Assembly: GCF_013114625.1 (NCBI RefSeq) | Contig: NZ_VTXD01000020.1 | Span: forward strand, 1 to 64,000 | Reading direction: 5' to 3' | From: Vibrio sp. 99-70-13A1 | GTDB lineage: Bacteria > Pseudomonadota > Gammaproteobacteria > Enterobacterales > Vibrionaceae | Length of the DNA stretch: 64,000 nt | Shown here: positions 47,136 through 56,523 of the stretch, one piece after another | Layout: every line of letters begins with the position of its first letter | How positions within the stretch are numbered: position 1 is the stretch's first letter | The notes under the pieces: generated by a model | Database searches by the model: none | Told to the model about the DNA's origin: nothing | What the model saw: the letters and a program-made list of their open reading frames with translations, nothing else | Program-made: the position numbers and the translations under genes

Positions 47136-48443
47136 ATGACTGACTGGAAAAATCAATTCGCCGAAAAAATCATCTCGTTGGAGTCGGCAGTAGGAAAAAT
47201 TGAATCGGGCGATAAAATCTGGGCTGGTGGCTTGCTGTCGATGCCAGTTATTTTTCTACAGGAACTCGACAAACACCTGAACCAATTTCAAGGCTGTGAG
47301 CTATACACAGGTCTAATGACTTACCCATACGAGTTCCTAAAACCTCAATATAAAGAGAACTTCAAACACATCAGCCTTTTCATGGGCCCGCTAGAGCGCA
47401 AGTGCCAGCATGGCGGTAACATTGAAGTCATGAACTTCCACTTCTCAAACTTCAAGCAAACGTTCGCAAAACTACAACCAAACACAGTCATTATTGAGGT
47501 GACTCCACCAAATGCTGATGGTTACGTAAGCCTAGGCGCGTGTGGCGGTGTTGGCAGCAAAGAAGCCCTGAAGTACGCAGAAAAAGTCCTTTTCGTGGTG
47601 AACGACCAACAGCCATTCATCGGCAACAAGGATAACCTTATTCATATTGACTACGCTGACTTCATTATTGAAGGCCACCACAGTGTTGCCACGCCAAAAG
47701 CGGGCGAATCAAGCGAACTAGAGCAACAAATCGCCGAGCACGTTAGTCCATACATTAAAGACGGCATGACGGTACAAATTGGTATTGGCACCATTTCTAA
47801 TGCAATGGGCATGGCGCTACGAGACCGCAAAGACTTGGGTATCCACACTGAAATGTTTACCGAATCTCTAATGGAAATGTGTAAAGCGGGCGCGGTGAGC
47901 GGCAAGCTAAAAAACTACAAGCCGAACAAAATCATCACTGCGTTTGCAGCCGGTCCTCAAGAAGTGATGGACTTCCTACACAACAACGACGCCATTGAAA
48001 TGGGTGGTATGGCCGATGTGGTCGACGCTTACGAAGTAGCCAAAAACGACAACTTCGTTTCAATCAACACCTGTGTCATGGTTGATGTGGTTGGTCAAGT
48101 CGCGTCTGAAGGCGTCGGCTTCTCACAAATTTCTGGCTCTGGCGGTCAACTTGACTTCGTTCGCGCAGCAGGCATGTCGAAAGGCGGCGTCAGCATTCTG
48201 GCCCTATCTTCAACACGTGATGGTAAAGAAGGTCTGGAGTCAAACATCCGCATTGCACTTCCAACAGGAACACCTATCACTACGCCTCGCAACGACACGC
48301 AAGTTGTTGTCACCGAATACGGCGCAGCCGACCTACGTGGTTTGACGACGCCACAACGCGTGAAAACCCTCATCAACATTGCTCACCCAGAGTTTAGAGA
48401 TGAGCTTCTAGAGCAAGCGACAAAACTTGGTTTGGCTAAATAA
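47136..48443 (+). CDS. Acetyl-CoA hydrolase/transferase family protein (acyl-CoA transferase)
   Basis: 435 residues from the ATG at MTDWKNQFAEKI (the open frame starts 27 codons earlier without a site). Family I CoA-transferase/hydrolase: IWAGGLLSMPVIFLQELDKH, TVQIGIGTISNAMGMALRDR, LGIHTEMFTESLMEMCKAGA with the catalytic Glu context, and QISGSGGQLDFVRAAGMSKG. Members (Cat1, 4-hydroxybutyrate CoA-transferase) move CoA from acetyl-CoA or another donor to a short acid. First gene of a three-gene operon; the next starts 12 bases later. Likely activates the substrate of the pathway. Confidence 0.85.
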   Translation: MTDWKNQFAEKIISLESAVGKIESGDKIWAGGLLSMPVIFLQELDKHLNQFQGCELYTGLMTYPYEFLKPQYKENFKHISLFMGPLERKCQHGGNIEVMNFHFSNFKQTFAKLQPNTVIIEVTPPNADGYVSLGACGGVGSKEALKYAEKVLFVVNDQQPFIGNKDNLIHIDYADFIIEGHHSVATPKAGESSELEQQIAEHVSPYIKDGMTVQIGIGTISNAMGMALRDRKDLGIHTEMFTESLMEMCKAGAVSGKLKNYKPNKIITAFAAGPQEVMDFLHNNDAIEMGGMADVVDAYEVAKNDNFVSINTCVMVDVVGQVASEGVGFSQISGSGGQLDFVRAAGMSKGGVSILALSSTRDGKEGLESNIRIALPTGTPITTPRNDTQVVVTEYGAADLRGLTTPQRVKTLINIAHPEFRDELLEQATKLGLAK

Positions 48444-48455
48444 GGAGCCCAGATT

Positions 48456-50612
48456 ATGTACAAAGGTCAATTTTTCACCCTAAATACGCTGGGCGACAAG
48501 CAATCGGTTGAACTAGTCTTCAACGCTGAAAAAGATCCAGTCAATACACTACGTAATGCCGCGCTAACAGAGCTTGAAGCGTGTATTACTCTTCTTGAAC
48601 AAGATAAGCCAAAAGGCCTCATCATTCGTTCTGGAAAAAAGCTATTCAGTGCAGGTGCTGATGTGAAAGCCTTCCGCGATCTATTTAAAGACGGTGACGC
48701 GGCGATTACACCTTTCCTAGATTGGGTACACTCTATCTACAACCGCATTGAAGATCTCGATTGCCCAAAAGTAGCAATCATCAATGGTGTAGCGGCGGGC
48801 GGCGGTGTTGAGCTGTCTTTATTAGCTGACTACCGCTTAGCAACTGCCGATGCGAAAATCAGTTTACCAGAAGTGAAACTTGGCATTATGCCTGGTTGGG
48901 GCGGTGTTACGCGTCTTCCACGTATCGTTGGCGTTGATACAGCTCTGGCTTGGCTGACTACAGGCAAAAATTTCTCAGCTGAAAAAGCGCTAAGTGATCA
49001 CGTGGTTGACGGCATCATTGAACCAAACCAAGAAAATCAGGTAGAGCAAGCGCTGCGCGTAATCGAGCGTGCGCAGCGCGGTGAACTGGACTGGCAGGCA
49101 CGTCAATCAGAAAAACGCCAAGCCCTGCCAATCAATGACCTAGAGCTAGCGATGTCAGTTAATGTCGCTCGTGGCATGGTGGCAAAAGTGGCAGGCCCTC
49201 ACTACCCTGCCCCTGGCATTATTCTCGATACCGTATTCAACGCCGCGCGTTGCACTCGTGATGAAGCGTTGAAAGTTGAAGCAAAAGGCATCGTGGCTTG
49301 TGCAGAAAGCGGGGTAGCTGATGCACTGGTGAATGTTTTCCTAAGCGATATGGCGGTAAAAGCGGCGGCGAAAAAGCACGCTGAACAGTCTGATGTGAAA
49401 AAAACAGCACAAGTCGGCGTGATCGGCGCAGGCATCATGGGTGGCGGCATTGCCTATGTGAGTGCCGACCGTGGCATTGATGTGGTAATGAAAGACATCA
49501 ACAAGCAAGGTCTCGATCTTGGTCTATCAGAAGCGAACAACCTTTTAACCAAGCAAGTCGAACGTAAGAAGAAAACCCCACTCGAGATGGGTAATGTCCT
49601 AAATCGCATCGTGCCGACACTGCACGACGCGACACTGGCAGACAACGACCTGGTCATCGAAGCTGTGGTTGAAAACCCAATGGTGAAAGAGAAAGTTCTG
49701 GCTCAACTTGAAGAGACGGCACCTAACGCCATCATCGCATCAAATACATCAACGCTGATGATCAGTGGGCTAGCTCAGGCACTGAAAAAGCCAGAAAACT
49801 TCTGTGGTATCCACTTCTTCAACCCTGTACACCGTATGCCACTAGTCGAAGTGATTCGTGGTGAGAAAACGTCAACTGAAACTATCAGCAAAGCCGTCAA
49901 CTACGTTCTCCAATTAGGCAAAGTGCCTGTTGTGGTCAATGATTGTGCTGGCTTCTTGGTAAACCGTTGTTTAACCCCTTACTTCCTAGCATTCAACCAG
50001 CTACTAGTTGATGGTGGCAGCGTCGCGCAAGCAGACAAAGTCATGAGCAAAGGCTTTGGATGGCCAATGGGTCCGGCACACCTCGCGGATGTAATTGGCC
50101 TTGATACAGCTAAACACTGTATGGATGTCATGGATGAAGCCTTCCCAGCTCGCCTAGGTAAACCTCAAGTCAACCTGATTGAAATGCTATGTGAAAGTGG
50201 ACAGCTTGGCCAAAAATCTGAACACGGCTTCTATAGCTACCAAAAAGATCGTAGAGGTCGTCTACAGCCGGCACTCAGCATTGATACTCAAGTACTACTT
50301 GATAGCGAATGTGCTACTCCTGCGGTATTTAGCGATGAAGATGTGACCATGCGCATGATGCTACCAATGATGTTTGAAGCAATTCGCTGTCTAGATGAAG
50401 GCATCATCAGTTCTCCTCAAGAGGGCGATATCGCGTTTGTTTATGGTACGGGCTTCCCTCCATTCCGCGGTGGCATTTTCTACTACATGGACAGCCTTGG
50501 TCTCGATAACTTAGTAGAACTCGCGCAAAAACACGAAGCATTGGGTTCACTCTACACGATACCTCAAAGTCTGCTTGAACGTGCGAACAACAACCAAAGC
50601 TTTTACGCCTAA
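48456..50612 (+). CDS. FadB-like bifunctional enoyl-CoA hydratase/3-hydroxyacyl-CoA dehydrogenase
   Basis: 718 residues. N-terminal crotonase half: GVAAGGGVELSLLADYRLAT and EVKLGIMPGWGGVTRLPRIV (oxyanion and catalytic Glu region, about residues 112-156). C-terminal 3-hydroxyacyl-CoA dehydrogenase half: VGVIGAGIMGGGIAYVSADR (NAD loop, about 311-330), IASNTSTLMISGLAQ, GIHFFNPVHRMPLVEVIRGE with catalytic His-Glu, and VVNDCAGFLVNRCLTPYF. Converts enoyl-CoA to 3-ketoacyl-CoA; forms a complex with the downstream thiolase in the FadBA style. Length matches FadB. 12-base spacing to neighbours indicates an operon. Confidence 0.93.
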   Translation: MYKGQFFTLNTLGDKQSVELVFNAEKDPVNTLRNAALTELEACITLLEQDKPKGLIIRSGKKLFSAGADVKAFRDLFKDGDAAITPFLDWVHSIYNRIEDLDCPKVAIINGVAAGGGVELSLLADYRLATADAKISLPEVKLGIMPGWGGVTRLPRIVGVDTALAWLTTGKNFSAEKALSDHVVDGIIEPNQENQVEQALRVIERAQRGELDWQARQSEKRQALPINDLELAMSVNVARGMVAKVAGPHYPAPGIILDTVFNAARCTRDEALKVEAKGIVACAESGVADALVNVFLSDMAVKAAAKKHAEQSDVKKTAQVGVIGAGIMGGGIAYVSADRGIDVVMKDINKQGLDLGLSEANNLLTKQVERKKKTPLEMGNVLNRIVPTLHDATLADNDLVIEAVVENPMVKEKVLAQLEETAPNAIIASNTSTLMISGLAQALKKPENFCGIHFFNPVHRMPLVEVIRGEKTSTETISKAVNYVLQLGKVPVVVNDCAGFLVNRCLTPYFLAFNQLLVDGGSVAQADKVMSKGFGWPMGPAHLADVIGLDTAKHCMDVMDEAFPARLGKPQVNLIEMLCESGQLGQKSEHGFYSYQKDRRGRLQPALSIDTQVLLDSECATPAVFSDEDVTMRMMLPMMFEAIRCLDEGIISSPQEGDIAFVYGTGFPPFRGGIFYYMDSLGLDNLVELAQKHEALGSLYTIPQSLLERANNNQSFYA

Positions 50613-50627
50613 TTGGGAGAAACAAAA

Positions 50628-51788
50628 ATGAAAAATGTAGTGATTGTTGATGCTATCCGTACTCCTATGGGTAAATCAAAAAATGGTGTGTTCCGCCACA
50701 TCCGTGCTGACGATCTATCTGCACACCTCATGAAAAGCATGATTAAGCGTCAACCTAACCTTGATGCAACGCTTATCGACGACGTCATTTGGGGCTGTGT
50801 GCAACAAACTGAAGAGCAAGGTGCGAATCTAGCTCGCATCGCGGCTCTGCAAGCTGGCCTTCCTGAGACAGTACCCGCAACCACAGTCAACAGATTGTGT
50901 GGATCATCAATGGATGCATTACACATGGCAACACGTGCCATTAAAGCTGGCGACTCAGATGTAGTGCTTGTCGGTGGTGTTGAACACATGGGCCACGTGC
51001 CAATGACAAAAGGCATCAGCATGAACCCATATAATCGCAACATGGCGCAAGCCTCTGCGATGATGGGACTGACTGCAGAAGCCCTTGGCAAGATGCATAA
51101 AGTATCGCGTGAAGAACAAGATGAGCTAGGCGCTCGTTCTCATCGTCTTGCTCATCAAGCCACCCTTGAAGGTCGCTTTGATAACGAGATTGTCCCAACA
51201 CTAGGCCACGATGCTGAGGGGCTGCCGATTTTAGTCAAACACGATGAAGTTATTCGACCTGAAACCACGGCGGAGTCACTGTCTACTCTTCGCCCTGTAT
51301 TCGACCCACGCGGCACAGTCACTGCGGGTACTTCCTCTGCCTTGTCTGACGGCGCGTCATGTCTACTAGTGATGAGCGAAGAAAAAGCCATCAAACTTGG
51401 ATTAAAAGCAAGAGCACGCGTAATTGCTGCGACCAGCGCAGGTGTTCCTGCTGCGATCATGGGTTATGGCCCAGTTCCAGCAACACAAAAAGCGCTGATG
51501 AAAGCAGAATTAAACATTGACCAAATCGATTTTGCTGAAGTCAACGAAGCGTTTGCTGCTCAAGCGATTCCTTGTCTAAAAGACCTTGGGTTGTGGGAAC
51601 AACGTGATGACAAAGTCAACCTGCATGGTGGTGCGATTTCACTGGGTCACCCACTCGGTTGTTCTGGCGCGCGCATTGTCGGCTCTCTGATCAACATCAT
51701 GGAGCAACATGGCGGGCGCTACGGCCTTGCGACCATGTGTATTGGTATGGGTCAAGGCATAACGACCATTATTGAACGCATTGAATAA
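50628..51788 (+). CDS. Acetyl-CoA C-acyltransferase (FadA-like thiolase)
   Basis: 386 residues, from the ATG with GGGAG in the 15-base gap. Thiolase that releases acetyl-CoA from 3-ketoacyl-CoA. Nucleophile Cys in [18 protein letters not shown] (about residue 90), [31 protein letters not shown] (His, ~342), and TMCIGMGQG (second Cys, ~372). Size and motifs as in FadA. Third gene of the operon, followed by a terminator. With the FadB-like protein it should form the trifunctional oxidation complex. Confidence 0.93.
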   Translation: MKNVVIVDAIRTPMGKSKNGVFRHIRADDLSAHLMKSMIKRQPNLDATLIDDVIWGCVQQTEEQGANLARIAALQAGLPETVPATTVNRLCGSSMDALHMATRAIKAGDSDVVLVGGVEHMGHVPMTKGISMNPYNRNMAQASAMMGLTAEALGKMHKVSREEQDELGARSHRLAHQATLEGRFDNEIVPTLGHDAEGLPILVKHDEVIRPETTAESLSTLRPVFDPRGTVTAGTSSALSDGASCLLVMSEEKAIKLGLKARARVIAATSAGVPAAIMGYGPVPATQKALMKAELNIDQIDFAEVNEAFAAQAIPCLKDLGLWEQRDDKVNLHGGAISLGHPLGCSGARIVGSLINIMEQHGGRYGLATMCIGMGQGITTIIERIE

Positions 51789-51812
51789 AGAAGACTGAAG
51801 TTAACCAAAGCC

Positions 51813-51845
51813 AAAGAGCTCTGTCCTACCCTGAGCTCTTTTTCC
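51813..51845 (+). terminator. Terminator closing the CoA-transferase/FadB/FadA operon
   Basis: AAAGAGCTC and GAGCTCTTTTT arms around a short loop, T-run on plus, about 25 bases after the thiolase stop. Confidence 0.85.
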
Positions 51846-51967
51846 GCCACTAGTTAACTTGGAAGGAAAGACCCTACATAATTGAATTTTTTGTTTTGGA
51901 ATTCGCGTTATTATCATTATCGAAACAAACATTCTGTTCCTATAAATAACCACCTTCGGTGAAAATT

Positions 51968-53332
51968 ATGAAAAAATTTACCTTAACCACACTCACATTC
52001 GCACTCCTATCAGCATCTGCTCACGCAAATGTACCAGCAGAGCATCCACTAGCTAAGTACCTTAAAGCGCCTGGCGCAACAGTAACCTTGCCAGTGTCTG
52101 CTGCTAAACAACCGTTTGATCTCAACTTTGTTCAGGGTGCATACGACAGCTTTGAGAGCTTTCATGCTCAAATGGGTGGTGATCATACTCTGTACTATCT
52201 GACAAACTTCAGCTCAGTTATGCGCACTGATATGGTCAATCCAGCAACAGAACAAAAAATATTGTCACGTAATATCAACTCAGAGATCGGTAATATCACA
52301 GTAACAACTGACAGTGAAGGCGAGTTGAAGATGGATGATTACTTCGTTCACCCAACATTCCGCCACCAAGGTGTCATGATGATTCACAAAGGTGAAGTCG
52401 TATACGAAGCGTACCCTGGTATGCAGCCAACCGATTCCCATATATGGATGTCGGCGTCTAAAACACTGACAGGCTTAATCACCGCTATCTTAGCTGAAGA
52501 AGGCAAGCTCGACATGAATGCTTCAGCAGCTCAGTATGTGCCAGAACTTAAAGGCACAGCTTGGGAAAAGGTGACCATTCTCGACTTAGTTAATCACACT
52601 GCTGGTCTGGATCACGAGGAAAACAATCAATCCATCCTCGATCCAGAAGGCGTTTTTGTTCGCTTCGTAAGCTCTGCACTTGGTACAACCGAACGCTGTG
52701 CAACAGGCGAAACATGGCGTGATGTCCTAAAAGATGTTCAACCTTTAGAAAATGAACAGCCAGGCGAGCGTTTCCGCTACTCTTCGATTAACACTCATGT
52801 ACTTGGTCAAGTTATTCAAAATGTGACAAACAAACGTTGGACTGATGTTGCTGAAGAAAATATTTGGGGCAAACTAGGCGCTCGTATGCCGCTAATGGTT
52901 CACTTAACCCCTGATGGTACGCCATTAAACCTAGCCATTATATCTTCCACCTTAGAAGACTTCGCCAAATTCGCGACAATGTTCACACCAAGTTGGGACA
53001 AAGTGGCACATGAACAAGTTGTAACTCCAGATCTACTTGAACGTATTCGCTCTGCAGGCAGTGCTGAAGCTTTTGCTGGCGGTCATAAAGAAAATCAAGC
53101 CATGGGGCTATTTGCAGAAAAGCCGGTTAAAGGAGCGTACCAGTTCGACTTTATTTTTGAAGACGGTGCGATGTACAAACATGGTAACACTGGTCAAGGT
53201 ATCTACGTTGACCCAGCGCGTGACTTCGCAGCCGTTTACTTCGGAGCAACACCTTATGTGACACCTTACGGTGAAATTAAAGCGCCAGCTTACTTCCGCA
53301 AAGTTGCAAAGCAGCTAGCTAACGCAAAGTAA
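51968..53332 (+). CDS. Exported serine hydrolase of the beta-lactamase (class C/esterase) family
   Basis: 454 residues from the ATG (GTG 3 codons earlier possible). Signal peptide MKKFTLTTLTFALLSASAHA (cleavage after AHA), so periplasmic or secreted. Nucleophile motif SxxK in HIWMSASKTLTGLI (about residues 160-173), with the Tyr region of ERFRYSSINTHVLG as the YxS/YxN equivalent and the terminal MYKHGNTGQGIYVDPARDFA as the third motif (HxG-like). This family includes esterases and 6-aminohexanoate oligomer hydrolases as well as beta-lactamases. Own promoter region after the operon terminator; placed to supply acids to the pathway. Confidence 0.85.
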   Translation: MKKFTLTTLTFALLSASAHANVPAEHPLAKYLKAPGATVTLPVSAAKQPFDLNFVQGAYDSFESFHAQMGGDHTLYYLTNFSSVMRTDMVNPATEQKILSRNINSEIGNITVTTDSEGELKMDDYFVHPTFRHQGVMMIHKGEVVYEAYPGMQPTDSHIWMSASKTLTGLITAILAEEGKLDMNASAAQYVPELKGTAWEKVTILDLVNHTAGLDHEENNQSILDPEGVFVRFVSSALGTTERCATGETWRDVLKDVQPLENEQPGERFRYSSINTHVLGQVIQNVTNKRWTDVAEENIWGKLGARMPLMVHLTPDGTPLNLAIISSTLEDFAKFATMFTPSWDKVAHEQVVTPDLLERIRSAGSAEAFAGGHKENQAMGLFAEKPVKGAYQFDFIFEDGAMYKHGNTGQGIYVDPARDFAAVYFGATPYVTPYGEIKAPAYFRKVAKQLANAK

Positions 53333-53358
53333 GCACACCAATTTATCGGGATAAGACC

Positions 53359-53390
53359 AAAGCCTAAGCGGAAACGTTTAGGCTTTTTTT
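53359..53390 (+). terminator. Terminator after serine hydrolase
   Basis: AAAGCCTAAGCG / CGTTTAGGCTTT arms with one G-T pair, followed by T7 on plus. Confidence 0.88.
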
Positions 53391-53487
53391 CGACTCATTT
53401 TGGGTTCCCTTTCAGCCTGAGTTGTAGCCATGACAATCCACCAAGAAACCAGTATCTTATATAAAAATACCTCGACAAGGTTTCTCT

Positions 53488-54378
53488 ATGCTCTCAATTG
53501 AACAGATTCACGCATTTACTCTGGTTTACCAACATGGCTCATACAGTGCAGCGGCACGCGCAGCAAACAAGGAGCGCAGTACAATAAGGGAGCAAGTTGT
53601 TACCTTAGAAGATATTGTCGGTGTTGAGCTGTTCCAAATTGAAGGACGAAAAGCAAAGCCAACCGATGCGGCCCACCAGCTCATCTCTCGGGCAACCAAC
53701 TTAAGCAAACAAGCCAAAGATTTTGAGCTCACCGCTTTCTCCTTACTCGATGATCCACTAGAAAAACTGATCGTAATGCATGATGACCAGATCCCAAGTG
53801 GCTGGATAAGTTCTGCCATTATGGAGATTAAGCAGCAGTTCCCTCAACTGACTATTGACATCATCTGCGCATCAAGAAAGCATGCTTATGACTGCCTTGA
53901 AAAGAGCGAATGCCACATAGCAATCATGGCTACCGAAAACTCACCCAGAACTCAAGCTCGAATTGACACTCACTATATTGGTAACTTAGCCCTTGGGGCC
54001 TATGTCAGCCCAGACTCACTTCTCGCTGCACAAGATATCGTATCAATTGAGCAACTCAGGCTCGAAACCCAATTTGAACTGTCGCAAACGAAAGAAGGCG
54101 ACTTGGGCTGCTTTCGCGTCTCAAATACTATTGAGAAAGTCAGCTCACTCACTCTTGCAAGTGCTCTGCTCACTCAAGGAGGTTGGATAGCGCTATCTTG
54201 CCCATTAGCAGAGTCGTTCGTTCAACAGAATCTTCTACAACCGCTCTTGCTTAATGAAGCAACACGTAATTACATGCGAGGAGTTTGTCTTTTTTTTGGC
54301 TTATCCAGCAATAATCGAGAAGAAATTCGTTTTTCGCTAGATTGCTTTAATCGTCATGCTCACCCGTACTTAATGTAA
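53488..54378 (+). CDS. LysR-family transcriptional regulator
   Basis: 296 residues. HTH: IHAFTLVYQHGSYSAAARAA then STIREQVVTLEDIVGVELFQ (about residues 7-49), KPTDAAHQLISRATNL, and a substrate-binding domain (IMEIKQQFPQLTIDIICASR). Alternative start possible at the LTLV region but the length is typical. Located between the serine hydrolase and the outer-membrane barrel; candidate regulator of either. Confidence 0.85.
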   Translation: MLSIEQIHAFTLVYQHGSYSAAARAANKERSTIREQVVTLEDIVGVELFQIEGRKAKPTDAAHQLISRATNLSKQAKDFELTAFSLLDDPLEKLIVMHDDQIPSGWISSAIMEIKQQFPQLTIDIICASRKHAYDCLEKSECHIAIMATENSPRTQARIDTHYIGNLALGAYVSPDSLLAAQDIVSIEQLRLETQFELSQTKEGDLGCFRVSNTIEKVSSLTLASALLTQGGWIALSCPLAESFVQQNLLQPLLLNEATRNYMRGVCLFFGLSSNNREEIRFSLDCFNRHAHPYLM

Positions 54379-54382
54379 ATAC

Positions 54383-54411
54383 AAATGCCGGCCCATTCAG
54401 CCGGCATTTTT
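54383..54411 (+). terminator. Terminator after LysR gene
   Basis: AAATGCCGGC and GCCGGCATTTTT arms (10-bp GC-rich stem) with T-run. Confidence 0.9.
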
Positions 54412-54775
54412 GCACTTTTCCATACAACAACACTCTCCTGCCTGCTTTTTAGCAGCAATCGCTTCACTATTTTCTCAACCTTTTCATTATCTCCACGTAG
54501 ATCGCGAACTGAGTTTTTAGAAAATATGACCTGTATCAACAATTTATCCTTTGTCCTAGCTGGCCAACCCACTGACCCAAAATGCAAAGCGAAAAACATG
54601 TTCACTTGCTTTAATGACCCTACGAATTGAGTGACACAACGCGTATGAAGGTAAGAACCTATTCCCATAATTTTTCATATACGCCTGTCACCATTCCATA
54701 TTTAAACATTGGTCATGCAAGGAAGCACCTTTGTCCATTAATGAAGTAAAAAGGTTATTAATCCGAGGTGAACCC
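54412..54775. other. Intergenic region before the barrel protein gene
   Basis: 364 bases. Overlapping open frames exist on both strands but neither has a good start and their sequence is not convincing. It should carry the promoter of the outer-membrane protein gene. Unassigned. Confidence 0.4.
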
Positions 54776-55573
54776 ATGAAGAAAACAACAATTGCTGCAA
54801 CGTTACTAGTCATGCTTTCGAGTACCGCTATTGCCGAAGAACAAGAAAGCGAAGTCATCAACCCTTCCGACCTAACACGCGTTTATACCCAAGCCGCTGT
54901 ATTTCTCGACTCCAATGCTGACGTTCGAATGTCAGGAATGATGTCTGGCGCATGGTCTGACGACATTCAATTTGCTGGCTTTGCAGAAGGCACAATTGGC
55001 AACGATGACGCTAAAGTTGATGGGAAACATAAGGTTGGTACAGACTACCAAAAAGGTCGTGTGCAATACTTTCAAGTTCATGCGCTAGACAATCATTTAA
55101 TGCCGCGCGTTGGCTTCTCGACCGATTTAATCCACCAAAATGGCGAAGCTGGAACCGCTAAAAATTCAGGACTAAAAGATACAACGTTGTTTTCAGCAGG
55201 TGTCATCGGTCTGATCAATCCTGCCTACACCTTTGGCGCTAAAGTGTTTCCGAACATCGCTTACACCACAGGTAACGTGTTTGGTGAAAGTGCAGATGGT
55301 TACATGCTAAACATGTTTCTGACGAAAGAAATTGGCGACTCAGGCAGCTTCATTCAGTTTTCACCAGAGTACTTCAAAGCAGAAGGTGATGTGGTCTCTA
55401 TGGAGTCAAGTAAGCTCAATTTCTTTGTCAGCGCACCGACTCGCTCTGACCGTACTCAATGGTTAATGACGCGTTTTGAATACGGCTCAGCCGATGTCGT
55501 TTTGCCTGATGGTACTGAAATTAACAATGATCCTGAGCTACGTGTCGAAATCGGCATGAAGTGGTTCTTCTAG
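54776..55573 (+). CDS. Outer-membrane beta-barrel protein (porin-like)
   Basis: 265 residues from the ATG with GAGGTG ahead. Signal peptide MKKTTIAATLLVMLSSTAIA, then alternating amphipathic strands (VRMSGMMSGAWSDDIQFAGF, SGSFIQFSPEYFKAEG, LNFFVSAPTRSDRTQWLMTR) and a C-terminal strand ending in Phe (LRVEIGMKWFF), the outer-membrane insertion signal recognised by BamA. About 12 strands would fit. Likely a substrate-specific porin for the adjacent catabolic cluster; specificity unknown. Confidence 0.75.
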   Translation: MKKTTIAATLLVMLSSTAIAEEQESEVINPSDLTRVYTQAAVFLDSNADVRMSGMMSGAWSDDIQFAGFAEGTIGNDDAKVDGKHKVGTDYQKGRVQYFQVHALDNHLMPRVGFSTDLIHQNGEAGTAKNSGLKDTTLFSAGVIGLINPAYTFGAKVFPNIAYTTGNVFGESADGYMLNMFLTKEIGDSGSFIQFSPEYFKAEGDVVSMESSKLNFFVSAPTRSDRTQWLMTRFEYGSADVVLPDGTEINNDPELRVEIGMKWFF

Positions 55574-55670
55574 TTAGCGGCAAAAGAGAGTGGCTCTAAT
55601 AAGATCAGTGTACAAAGCTCTGCGCTTATTTCGGGTCACACTCTTTCTCCACAATAAGGTACATTCAGCG

Positions 55671-55835
55671 ATGCTCCATACCTATATCGCCATTTTAGTC
55701 GTTTTTATTCTTGTGCTATCAACACCAATTACATTTTCCCGACTGATTCCACACCCCGTAAACCCAACCGATATTGAAAGAGAATTGAGCCAGACCGAGT
55801 TAAACCATATTTACACCTTACTGTCCGAGCGTTGA
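55671..55835 (+). CDS. Possible small membrane protein, 54 aa
   Basis: From MLHTYIAILVVFILVLSTPI there is a single membrane helix, then a charged C-terminal part (DIERELSQTELNHIYTLL). The open frame begins 27 codons further upstream but that part is unlikely. Only a weak ribosome-binding site. It could be an accessory subunit or a spurious frame. Confidence 0.35.
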   Translation: MLHTYIAILVVFILVLSTPITFSRLIPHPVNPTDIERELSQTELNHIYTLLSER

Positions 55836-55896
55836 GCATCATTGCTCTCGCACTACTCAGGTAAACATAATTAATCCAACAGACAATACGAAAACC

Positions 55897-56058
55897 ATGA
55901 TCATAAAACGTCCTGTACTGACAGATTTTGTCACGCTATTTCAGGAAATTATTGCTCATGTTAGGGACGACGGTATCAGCATGACAATGCGCTATGCTCA
56001 CTTCGCTCCCGACCACCTTTCTGAAGCTATTACGCATAATCCGATCTCCAACCTGTAG
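55897..56058 (+). pseudogene. Chimeric relic: 5' fragment fused to tyrosine-recombinase tail
   Basis: A 53-residue frame whose second half, SMTMRYAHFAPDHLSEAITH, is the C-terminus of a tyrosine recombinase (catalytic Tyr in MRYAH, then the conserved APDHL). The first half, MIIKRPVLTDFVTLFQEIIA, looks like the start of a different gene, as if a deletion joined them. The recombinase catalytic domain is otherwise gone. It lies 100 bases from the right long direct repeat, so it may mark the former integrase end of the repeat-bounded segment. Confidence 0.55.
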
Positions 56059-56121
56059 CTTATGAACATCAAAAAACAATTTGTCTGCTGCCACTTTGCT
56101 GCCACTTACCAAGTTTTAGAC

Positions 56122-56148
56122 AAAAAAAGAGCCACTCTAAAGTGGCTC
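56122..56148 (-). terminator. Terminator on minus strand beyond the response-regulator operon
   Basis: Minus-strand GAGCCACTTTAGAGTGGCTC stem followed by seven T. It can end the macAB/BaeSR-like transcript about 375 bases after its last gene; the plus side is also hairpin-capable. Confidence 0.75.
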
Positions 56149-56165
56149 AATTCTTAAAATTTTAA

Positions 56166-56331
56166 TGTTGAAACAACCATAAAGTGATAAATGTAATTCC
56201 TTTCATTTCAGAAAGTTACCAAAAAACAACCATATGTTGATATCGACCAAAACAACCATAAGTTGATAATTTTGTGAATTATACATTTTCGCCAAACTAC
56301 AGCAGTAAGAAAGTTACTTTCATCACACCAG
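56166..56331 (+). repeat. Long direct repeat, copy 2 (right side of catabolic segment)
   Basis: Starts TGTTGAAACAACCATAAAGT like copy 1 and holds three AACAACCATA-type motifs, two of them followed by GTTGATA (near 56,225 and 56,250). Compared with copy 1 there is an extra ~24 bases duplicating this motif. The repeated short motif looks like an array of protein-binding sites, such as recombinase arm sites. The tail to about 56,331 is similar more loosely. Confidence 0.65.
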
Positions 56332-56523
56332 TCTAGGCAAGCTTAAAATTTATTTTTAACCAATAAATCTTCAAACACATTCCTGGACATTTTTGTGTCA
56401 GTGAATTTGCTAATTTAGCTTCTGACGAAGTATCAGGGGTATGGCAAAACTTCGGATCGAGTAGCCAATTTTTATCATCCACTACACACCCAATCGTCAT
56501 CTCGCTAACTGGCTATACACAGA

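Larger units (their letters stand above)
56059..56523. other. Intergenic region with terminator and long repeat
   Basis: 465 bases without a gene. It contains the hairpin at 56,122-56,148 and copy 2 of the long direct repeat. The remaining ~190 bases before the response-regulator stop show no gene. Confidence 0.5.

Noticed and set aside
54360..54668. A 102-codon minus-strand gene between the LysR and barrel genes
   Set aside because: The end of the frame is just the terminator hairpin read through, the start has no site, and plus strand gives an equally plausible frame; neither is convincing.
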